Shown: piece after piece, positions 1 to 8,228 of the stretch | Numbering within the stretch: position 1 is the stretch's first letter | How the letters are laid out: each line of letters starts with the position of its first letter | NCBI GenBank assembly: GCA_016946835.1 | Contig: JACVTC010000057.1 | Location: 732,501-750,000 of the forward strand | From: Neocallimastix lanati (nom. inval.) | Lineage: Eukaryota > Neocallimastigomycota > Neocallimastigomycetes > Neocallimastigales > Neocallimastigaceae | Direction of reading: 5' to 3' | DNA: 17,500 bases | Notes under the pieces: model-generated | Databases searched by the model: none | Told to the model about the DNA's origin: nothing | Seen by the model: only the letters and a program-made list of their open reading frames with translations | Program-made: the position numbers and the translations under genes

Positions 1-1
1 A

Positions 2-229
2 AATATTAGTGAAAATAATATGTTAATATACAGTAATCAACAACTGATGCAGACATTAAAAAATCTATTAAATCGTAGTGGATATAATCAATCCTTGAAA
101 AATAATAATAGTAATGAAAATCTTTTAGATAATACTGATTTATCAGATTCTGATGAAAATGTTGGAATACTACCAGACTATGAATTTATGGCATTAAATA
201 TATTATCAATACTTAAAAAGGGAAAATAA
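2..229 (+). CDS. 3' end of an unidentified protein gene (partial)
   Basis: This is the last 75 codons of a gene whose 5' part lies left of the window; it ends at TAA 227-229. The frame is open from base 2, the other two forward frames stop early, and base composition and codon variety are richer than in the flanking spacer. The visible tail is hydrophilic, with an Asn-rich stretch (NNNSNENLLDN) and an acidic Asp/Ser patch (TDLSDSDE), then a short hydrophobic end (FMALNILSILKKGK). No domain is recognisable, so no function is proposed. The bases TATTAG at 4-9 look like a splice acceptor similar to the AATATTAG acceptor of the neighbouring rhomboid gene, so the last exon could start at base 10 instead of continuing leftwards. 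An internal ATG at 20 is not a credible start. The gene converges on the rhomboid gene. Confidence 0.6.
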   Translation, partial: NISENNMLIYSNQQLMQTLKNLLNRSGYNQSLKNNNSNENLLDNTDLSDSDENVGILPDYEFMALNILSILKKGK

Positions 230-627
230 AAATATAAGTAAAAAAAAATAAAATAAAAATAAAAATAAAAAAATAAATAACAAAAATAAAAATAAATGTA
301 AATGTAAAAATAAAAATAAATAATCTATAAAGAATATTAAATTAAAATAATAATAATTTAAATAGAAAAAAAAAATTATATATCATAAAAAAAAAAAAAA
401 AAAAAAAAAAAATCAAAAGAAATTGATAAATAAAACAAAAAAAAAAAAAAAAATAAAAAATAAAATAAAATATAAAATTCGTTATTCATGTTATTAATTT
501 AATACTATTTATATAAACTTTTTTTTTTTTTTTTTAATTCTATAAATTATTTATTTATTATAATATATAATCATTATTGTTATTATTTACTTATTTATTT
601 TTTATTGTTCTTTTTGTTTTTAATTTT

Positions 628-660
<33 letters not shown>

Positions 661-842
661 TATATATATATATTATAAAATAAAATAATGCATTATATTA
701 TGATAGTATATATAATAGAAAATTATTAATTTTTTTTTTTATTTTATTTTTTATTTTTTATAATTTACTTTATTTAATTATTAGTTAATTTAAATATATC
801 TCTAAATAATAAATTATTTTTAAGCTATAATCATTTAATTAT

Positions 843-902
<60 letters not shown>

Positions 903-997
903 CATTTTTGATGATTATAGATAATATTTATTTTATATAGGATTTTCTATCATTACTATATTTTATTACTATTTTAGTATTTTGTTAACTTTATTTT

Positions 998-1028
<31 letters not shown>

Positions 1029-1029
1029 A
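230..1029. other. Convergent intergenic spacer, no gene seen
   Basis: This spacer lies between the stop codons of two convergent genes. It is almost wholly A and T, with AAATAAAA-type stretches just after 229 that could serve as polyadenylation signals for the upstream gene. It carries long homopolymer runs: A at 387-412, T at 629-654, A at 845-900 and T at 1001-1028. No open frame of protein-like composition is present on either strand. Confidence 0.7.
845..900. repeat. 56-base uninterrupted poly(A) tract
   Basis: This is a pure run of 56 A residues, the longest homopolymer in the window. It sits between the 3' ends of two convergent genes. It may be a nucleosome-excluding poly(dA:dT) tract or the fossil of an inserted poly(A) tail. 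No coding sequence or target-site duplication next to it supports the second option. Long homopolymers are also prone to assembly length error. Confidence 0.9.
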
Positions 1030-1740
1030 TTACCATTTTTGAATATATGGACGAATTTTTATAATATAGAATAATAAACCTGATAAAGCTAATATTAATT
1101 TAATAATTTTTTTTTTTAAAAAAAAAAAAAAATAATAATAATATTAATATAGATTATTTATAAAATTTTAACATAAATTATATATAAACTAAATTAAATT
1201 AAACTGAAAGAAAGAAAGAAAGAAAGAAAGAAAGAAAAAAAAAAAAAAAAAAAAAAGTTAATATTTACCACCACCAACATGACCAGCAGTATCAATTCTA
1301 CCATTTGTCATCGTAGCTGTACGATATATATCCATAATTGTATATAAGCTCATACCTAACCAAGCAGGCAAAGGCAAAAACATACCATATTGAATTATAC
1401 TATGAGGATAAAGACAAGCAAATAAAGTATTAATTCCCATGATAGCACCTGAAGCACCTAAACTTGAAATACTATCATAAATTGCTTTATTTTGTTGTGG
1501 GAAAAAGAAATCAAAAAAGGATTCTTCCATTGTTTCCTTATTCATTTTTGGTAATAAGAAATGATTAAAGGTGATGTGTGATAAAGAAGAACATACACCT
1601 GTAAATAAATATAAAGCTAAAAAGTTTTCAGGTCCAAGTGCTCTTATAACCTATATTTTGTATTTGTTGTTTTTTTATTGTTATTTTTAAGTCAAAATTT
1701 TAATTTAATAAAAATATAATAATATTTAAAAGCATATATT

Positions 1741-1773
<33 letters not shown>

Positions 1774-2857
1774 AAATAAATATAATCATTAAAATTAAAA
1801 CATTATTATTTCAAACCATTTATTTTTAATTTTTATAATACATAACTATAAATTAAAAATAAATTATTAAATAGTAATTAAATAAAATTATCAAAAAATA
1901 ATAATAATAATAAAAATAAAAATAAATATAAATATAAATATAAAAATATCATACCGGACTAGCAAATGAATTAAAAACTAACATATTCATAATGAAATGC
2001 ATTTTTTCTTGATGAGAAAAAGCAGAAGTTAACAGGGTCCACCAATGCTTTTTCTTTACAACTCTATCCCATGAAACGCAAAAATTATCTTCCATAAAAC
2101 GATAATACTTATAATTATTATAGGATTGAGCTTGTTCTATGGCGTACTGCCAAGCAGCAAAAACTACGACATTTAATCCGAGAAGAAAATAGAAAACATT
2201 ACGGTTATTCAAGTGAAAATTTTTAAATATAAGTCTCTTTCTCTTTTTTTTATTTCTATTATTATGTTTTTTAGAGTGATAAGGATTATTATTATAATAA
2301 TAGTTCGCTTGTCTCTTATTATGACTATTATTTTTATTATAAATAAAGAATCCACGGAATAAATTTCCTAACTGTTGAATATTAATTTCGTCTTCATCTA
2401 ATAATATAAATCCATTATTAACATTTCCACTCCATTTTAAAGCTGAAGTTGAAATGTTTTCGACATTTTCGAATGAAATTTTTTTTGTTAAATTTCTTAT
2501 AGCATTATTAATAGAAGGTTTTATATTTTTTAATATATTTTTAGGGTGATACTGATTATCTTTTCTATTAAAATTATTTAAAAATAAATTATTACAAGAG
2601 GATGAAAATGCTTGATTTAAATTTCTTAATTGAATATTAGTATTAATACCAGTATATAAAATGTTATTCTTATTATTTATTGACCTATTTATTGATAAAT
2701 CATTTTTAAATGAAGTGAGAGTACATAAATTCCTTTTATTACATTTTAACTTGCTATTATTAAGTAAAATATTTGGATTGACCAATTTAATATTTGATAT
2801 AGTTATATTATGACTATAAAATGAAGCATTTAACATAATATTTGATAAAGATGACAT
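1030..2857 (-). CDS. PARL/Pcp1-type rhomboid intramembrane serine protease (three exons)
   Basis: Exons on the minus strand are 2857-1955, 1650-1269 and 1088-1030, giving 447 residues. The protein should cleave membrane proteins within the bilayer using a Ser-His dyad. The sequence shows TM1 at about 221-240, a loop ending W-W-T-L-L-T-S-A-F-S-H, H287-x3-N291 in TM2, TM3 at 311-329, G366-A-S368-G (nucleophile) in TM4, TM5 at about 392-410, and D421-x3-H425-V-G-G (catalytic His) in TM6. This motif set, especially the LTSAFSH and SFASPVIRALG segments, matches the mitochondrial PARL/Pcp1 branch better than the secretory rhomboids. Residues 1-52 are Ser/Asn/Lys/Arg-rich without acidic residues, as in an organellar targeting peptide; 53-220 is Asn-rich and poorly conserved. 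The start is the first ATG, preceded by an in-frame TAA. The extra N-terminal membrane helix usual for PARL is not obvious. Family assignment is strong; organelle location is inferred. Confidence 0.9.
1089..1268 (-). other. Intron 2 of the rhomboid gene, with U-rich and CTTT repeat
   Basis: The intron is 180 bases long and phase 1. On the coding strand the donor is GGTGGTG|GTAAATATTAAC and the acceptor is AATTAATATTAG|CTTTATCA. Without splicing, translation ends in G-K-Y-stop right after the catalytic His-Val-Gly-Gly, halfway through the last membrane helix. With splicing the helix continues A-L-S-G-L-L-F-Y-I-I-K-I-R-P and ends QKW, as expected for the family. Just after the donor come 22 T and eight CTTT units on the coding strand. 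Confidence 0.85.
1206..1256. repeat. (GAAA)8 microsatellite followed by A22
   Basis: Eight GAAA units at 1206-1237 run into an uninterrupted A run ending at 1256. The whole tract lies in intron 2 of the rhomboid gene, where the transcript reads as U22 followed by CUUU repeats, 12 bases after the donor. Confidence 0.9.
1651..1954 (-). other. Intron 1 of the rhomboid gene
   Basis: The intron is 304 bases long and phase 0. On the coding strand the donor is CCG|GTATGA and the acceptor is AAATATAG|GTT. Splicing joins FNSFASP directly to VIRALGPENFLALYLF, which is continuous rhomboid TM2-TM3 sequence. Unspliced, the frame reaches a stop two codons past the donor. The intron holds TA/TG dinucleotide repeats around 1741-1772. 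Confidence 0.9.
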
Positions 2858-3129
2858 TTTTGAAATTAATTAGTTTATTTAAAAAAAAAAAAAAAAAAAA
2901 AGGAAAGAAATTTATTAATATTTAATTTATTTTTAATATGTAGTATATATATTTATTTTTTATTATTTTAACTTTTTTTTTTTTAATCAATTAACATTTC
3001 GCTATTTTAATTTTTTATAATGAACAAAAATAAAATTTAATTATTAAAAATCTATAAAAAAAAAAATTGTTATAAAAAAAAAACCAAAAATATTATTTTA
3101 TTTAAAAAAAAAATTTTTAATTAATTTAT

Positions 3130-3413
3130 ATATTTATTAATATTTATTAATAATATTTATTATTATTTATTATTATTTATTATTATTTACTAATTACTAT
3201 TATTATTATTATTATTTACTATTATTATTACTGTTTATTATTATTGTTATTATTAATTATTAGTATTATTAATGATTATTATTATTATTTATTATTATTA
3301 ATATTATTATTATTAATGATTATTATTATTATTTATCATTTATTATTATTATTATTATTATTATTAATGATTATTATTATTATTATTAATATTATTATTA
3401 TTATTATTATTAT

Positions 3414-3444
<31 letters not shown>
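3130..3444. repeat. TTA/TTAT simple-sequence repeat ending in a T run
   Basis: This is imperfect ATT/TTAT microsatellite sequence closing with about 28 consecutive T. It explains a spurious open frame at 3244-3519 that encodes only Leu/Ile/Tyr/Phe runs. Confidence 0.85.
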
Positions 3445-3447
<3 letters not shown>

Positions 3448-3687
3448 CTTAATATAATCCTTATATTCATATTAGACTATCAATGGATAAACCACTCTAT
3501 TAATATTAATAAAAATTAAAAATTAAAAATTAAAATATAACATTTATATGTTCGGGTTTTTTTAACTAAACTTAATAACTATTAATAAAAAGTAAACTTT
3601 TTTTTTTTATTAAATATAGTCCTTATAAAATAATGATAGAACTATCAATTATACTAGTAAAGATGTCATATCAATTATTAATCAAGA

Positions 3688-3718
<31 letters not shown>

Positions 3719-3962
3719 TTCTCAGTTATAATTTTTTTTTATATATAAAAGGTAGTATTGTATCCAAACTTAAATAGTAGTATAAATTACATTAATACTA
3801 TATATATATTGATTACCTAATACTTTAAATATATTAATTAATCAATAACTTTTTTTTTTATTTTTTTTTTACTTTTCCTCATTGTATATTATTATATAAC
3901 TATAATCTTTATATAACAGTAATATGAATTTTATTAATAAAATTATTATATCCATATCCAAA

Positions 3963-4010
3963 CAAAAATTTAATATCCATACAAAAATTTAATATCCATA
4001 CAAAAATTTA
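3963..4010. repeat. 19-base tandem repeat, about 2.5 copies
   Basis: The unit CAAAAATTTAATATCCATA occurs at 3963-3981 and 3982-4000, followed by a partial copy at 4001-4010. The copies are identical, so the duplication is recent or maintained. No function is apparent. Confidence 0.8.
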
Positions 4011-4279
4011 TTTTATATAAAAGTTTTTCATAATCATTTATCAATAATTTATATATAGGATAACTTCATTTATTTTCGAATTTTCATTAAATATTATTCA
4101 GTATAAATCTTATTAATAAAAAACAATATAAAAATAAACTAATTATACTTAATAATTAGTACTCCTACTAAAAATATTTGCAAAAATTTGATTAATAAAA
4201 ATATTAGATTAATATATAGAATAAATTGTTTATATTATTATTATTATTATTAATTATTATTCAATCACTATCTTAATTT

Positions 4280-4312
<33 letters not shown>

Positions 4313-4653
4313 TTTATTAAGTATAATTCCAATAAAATAGCTTAATAAATTTACTAATAAAATATTACGTCAATATTTAAAACAAGCAAATTATATTGTA
4401 TACCATAACAATTATCAATTTTTTTTTTTTTTTCATTTTTATTACTTTTATTTTTTAATTATTTTTTATTTATTTATTCCTTTATTCAATTTAAATAGCT
4501 ATTTAAATTTAGTATATATTAATATTTTGTAATGTTTATTTAATTAATGACTTTCATAATATCTAAAGTTAATAATATTACATTTAGTTTTATTATTTAA
4601 ATTTATATTAATTAATAAACAATTTTTTTATAGATTAAGAGTCTCAATTGAAA

Positions 4654-4979
4654 ATGACTGACAGCACTGAATGTTTTGTTTACAAGGGTTCCAATTTCAA
4701 AATGTGGAAAAAGTTACTTTACTAACATTTTGAAAGCTAAAGACCTCTCTTAACTACATCACTTCCAATATTTCTATTGAAGCCGATAAAGATAATGAAA
4801 ACTTTTTGAGGAAAGTGATAAAAAAAAATTCAAAAGTCGTGGCTATCATTATCAAATCTGTCGATGAATCAGTTTATAAAAATATCGAATGTTCGGAATC
4901 TGCCCATGATATGTTTATTAAATTGGAAGAGATAAATCAAGAAGTAAATGAACTTATTGTTGAAAAATTAAACAAGTGA
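4654..4979 (+). pseudogene. Frameshifted remnant of a Ty1/copia-like Gag (DUF4219/UBN2 region)
   Basis: The reading starts at ATG 4654 and stops at TAA 4723; it resumes in a second frame (4724-4750) and then a third frame (4752-4976, stop TGA 4977-4979). So at least two frame changes are needed. The first segment has K-G-S-N-F-K-M-W-K-K-L-L, the G-x-N-F-x-x-W motif at the start of copia-type Gag. The third has V-V-A-I-I-I-K-S-V-D followed by S-A-H-D-M-F-I-K-L-E-E, matching the A-x-x-I-I-x-S and A-x-x-x-W/F-x-x-L pattern of the family. In an intact element Gag forms the virus-like particle around retrotransposon RNA. No protease, integrase or reverse transcriptase is visible downstream. Composition is clearly less AT-rich than the flanks. 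The family call rests on motif pattern by eye. Confidence 0.65.
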
Positions 4980-5343
4980 TTGAAAACTATAAAGTTATAT
5001 TTTATCTTAAGTTTAATAAAATATTTGATTAAATTTTATGAAATACATTGTAATTACAAATTAAATATAAATTAATTTGTATCTATAACAAGCCACAATT
5101 AAATATAAAACATGTAATTTTATTTGTACTATAAATCTTTGTTAGATTATGTGAAATATATGAAATAAATGTAAAATGAATTTATAAATGTCTTGATACG
5201 CAATATATTTAAATAAATATATAAACCACAAATTATTCATATAAATACATGTAAATTATTATTAAATTATAATTTGGTAATTCTTGGCAATTATTAGTTA
5301 TATTAATAAAGATGACATAATTTTATATATAATTTGGAAACAC

Positions 5344-5367
5344 TATTAAGAGCATCCACTCTTAATA
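5344..5367. repeat. Perfect 9-bp inverted repeat with a 6-base loop
   Basis: TATTAAGAG at 5344-5352 pairs with CTCTTAATA at 5359-5367 around the loop CATCCA. It lies 0.36 kb downstream of the Gag remnant. It could be a hairpin in RNA or a site for a dimeric protein; there is no direct evidence for either. Confidence 0.7.
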
Positions 5368-6280
5368 TTAATCATTTATTTATATTCTATAAATAATAAA
5401 TTTATATTAATATAAATAATTAAATAATAAATAATTAAATAATAAATAAATAATTGAATAATATATAATAAATAATTAAATAATAAGCAATTAATAATTA
5501 ATAATTAATAATTAATATTAAGTAATTAATGAATAATCATAATGTCATTTAATTTTATTTATTTTTCATGATAATATATTAAATATCACATAATCTATGA
5601 AAAAACAATATTAATAAAATAAATGTTTTTATCGATATATGTAAATTATTAACTTTATGAGATAAATAATTTGTGATATAATAATTTTTTCTTTTTGTTA
5701 TATTAAAATAAATAATATAATAATACAAAAATTTTAATTTAATTAATGAGAAAATAGTTGGAGTCTATTTATTGGTTTAAAAATAAATATGGAGATTACA
5801 TCATATCCAAAATAAAAGTAAACTATCCGTCTAACTATCCATATATGTTTTTAATATAAAATTGATAATCTAATCAATATACGAATTAATGATAGTTTTC
5901 CATTTTAACCTCAAGGTTACACCGATTATTGTAAACATTTAATATTCTGTTGAAATATTAAAAAAAAATAAGGGGTACACAACTAATAATTAAATATAAA
6001 TGAAAAAATAAATAATTGAATAATAAATAATAAATAATAAAATAATAAAATAATAAATAAATGAACAATAAATAAATGAAAAAAAAATAATAAATAAATG
6101 AATATAAAAAGAGTATTAATTAAATAGAATCAAAATTGAACATCATCTTTTAATAATATATTAAGATATAATAATTGTTTATATCTTTGTAATAAAAAAG
6201 TTTATATAAATAATTATAAAATTCATATAATTTTTAGAACATTTTTATTATATTAATTTATAAAATTTTATTTATTATTA

Positions 6281-6303
6281 TTTCTTTCTTTCTTTCTTTC
6301 TTT
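6281..6303. repeat. (TTTC)5 microsatellite
   Basis: Five TTTC units occur in spacer DNA. This is the same motif class, in the opposite orientation, as the GAAA repeat in the rhomboid intron. Confidence 0.85.
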
Positions 6304-7926
6304 TTATTATTCTCATCCATTTAAAATTTATAAGGTGGTATTATATTATATATTTTATATACATAAAGAAATAGGAATTGATTATTTTTCTAAAGAAATT
6401 TTAATTTATTTTAATATTCTTTTTTTTTTTTTTAATTATTATTATTTTTTTTTATTAATATATATTAATAATATTTTTAATTGTTAATTATTAAAGATTC
6501 ATAATTCTATCATAAGTTAATTTTTTTGTCTTCATTATTATTTATATATTTATAAATAATAATAATAATAGTAAAGTCTTTAAAAATCTATATATAATAT
6601 ATACATTTATCAGTATTAATACAAATTTGATAATAATTATCTTTAATAAACTCAGTCGTCCTAATAGTTATTAATTATGGAATAAAGGATATAATATAAT
6701 GCTTTCTATATACAAAATAATAATGTAAATAAAAGGAATGTTTTTTTTTTCTTTTTCTTTTCTTTTCTTTTTTTTTTTTTATTAATATTTATTTAAAAAA
6801 AAAAAAGTATATTTATTATATATAAAATAAAAAGACTTTTAAGAATTCTAAAAATTAATACAACAATGAAAAAAACATAAGCTACATTTTTTATATTAAT
6901 ATTTTATATTATGACATGGTTTTTTATTATTTCTATTTAATAATAATATTTTTCTACATATTAATTCATATGTTAATGGTAAATGTATTAAATATTATTC
7001 TACATTAATGAATTATGTTTCTCCTTTTCTTTTTTTCTTTTTTCTTTCTTTTTTTATTTTTATTTTTTCTTTTTTTTAATATATTTTTTTTTATAATAAT
7101 TTGTAATAAGTAATATTAATTAAAAAATAATTACAAAATAATTTATTAAAAATAAATAAAAAAAAAATAAAACTAAATTAATGTCACCCATAAATTTATA
7201 CACTTTTTTTTGTACATTTTTAAATTAATCTAAATTTTTTTACTTTTTTTTTTAATTTAGATTATTTTATCACGTGTAATTGTCAAATTAGGATCTTTAA
7301 ATAAAAAAAATTTTTTTTTGGTATACAATTAGAATACATTCATTTATTTATTCATAATAATAATAAATAATAATAATAATATAATAATGAATAATAATAA
7401 TCATTAATAATAATGAATAATTATGAATAATAAATAATAATAATAAATAATGTGGATAATAGACAAATTATTCATATTTATTTTAAAATAAATGTTAGAG
7501 TAAATTTATGCATAGTCATAGTCAAAATGTATTCTTGACCAACTTTTTATTATTTAAATAAAGATTAATATTTAAATGGTGTTTTCTCATTTTCTTTATT
7601 CTTTTGATATGTAATTTTAAGAAATAAATAGATTTTCATAATAATGTTTTAATGAAATTAGTTTATTCAATAATTTTATAATATATATATAATAAAATAT
7701 AATTCATTTAAAAATATTTAAGAATTTCCAAAAAAAAAAAAAAAAAAAAACAGTGTTCTGTAATAATTTGTACATTATCATAATTTATTTATGTTTTTAT
7801 AGTATATTTTTTCCATTAATTATTACAATGTTCATTTTTTTATTTTTATAAAATTAATATATAAACCATATGAAGAATTTTATAATATTTAATAATTTAA
7901 AAGCTTAATATATACTATTTTTTAAT

Positions 7927-8228
7927 TTTATTTAATAAATATCAATATTGAAATAATAATATTTTTATTTCTATATTTAGAATAATTTTTTTTTATTTAA
8001 TAAATATCAATATTGGAATAATTTTTTTTTTATTTAATAAATATCAATATTGGAATAATTTTTTTTATTTAATAAATATCAATATTGGAATAATCATTAT
8101 TTTATTTTTATTTAATAAATATCAATATTGGAATAATCATTATTTTATTTTTATTTAATAAGTATCAATATTTAAATAATTTTTTTATTTTTATTTAATA
8201 AATATCAATATTGGAAATATTGGAATAA
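7927..8228. repeat. Seven-copy tandem repeat, period about 35-43 bases
   Basis: The core TTTAATAAATATCAATATTG is repeated seven times. The AAATATCAA element starts at 7937, 8002, 8039, 8074, 8117, 8160 and 8200, so spacing is 65, then 37, 35, 43, 43 and 40 bases. Between cores lie GAATAAT plus T-rich or CATTATTTTA linkers; the T-run length explains most of the period variation. Each core contains the palindrome CAATATTG (changed in copies 1 and 6). Copies 4 and 5 share the linker GAATAATCATTATTTTATTTT, suggesting stepwise duplication. The array lies in gene-free DNA. Confidence 0.85.

Larger units (their letters stand above)
2858..4653. other. Spacer upstream of the rhomboid gene, no gene seen
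   Basis: This 1.8 kb spacer would contain the rhomboid promoter near its left end, but no specific element can be named in such AT-rich DNA. It holds an A run just upstream of the rhomboid start, TTA-type simple repeats (3130-3444), a 19-base tandem repeat (3963-4010) and a 30-base T run (4281-4310). From about 3540 the sequence is less repetitive and may be decayed transposon DNA attached to the Gag remnant that follows, but no coding sequence can be read in it. Confidence 0.6.
4980..7926. other. Intergenic DNA, no gene seen; left part may be decayed element
   Basis: Between 4980 and about 5400 the sequence is non-repetitive and may be further eroded retrotransposon, since fragments such as LKTIKLYF follow the Gag stop in frame. 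Bases 5400-5525 and 5995-6105 are imperfect AATAAAT/AATTAAAT repeats. A second less repetitive patch lies at 5750-5960. The rest is AT spacer with TTTC repeats at 6281-6303 and mixed C/T tracts near 6741-6780 and 7021-7078. No frame on either strand looks protein-like and no tRNA-like fold was recognised. Confidence 0.6.

Noticed and set aside
901-960. TGATGA-like box suggesting a C/D snoRNA
   Set aside because: No matching D box, terminal stem or guide sequence could be seen.
1258-1268. G-K-Y-stop as the true end of the rhomboid
   Set aside because: It truncates the last membrane helix; splicing to 1088-1030 gives a family-like C-terminus.
3244-3519. Forward open frame of 91 codons
   Set aside because: It consists of TTA/ATT microsatellite and a T run, giving only Leu, Ile, Tyr and Phe runs; no protein-like composition.
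5750-5960. Less repetitive patch as a possible gene or element
   Set aside because: All six frames are broken by stops and no motif is recognisable; probably eroded sequence.
7269-7276. ATCACGTG, like the yeast centromere CDEI element, in AT-rich DNA
   Set aside because: No CDEIII-like partner was found and point centromeres are a budding-yeast feature; at most a bHLH E-box.
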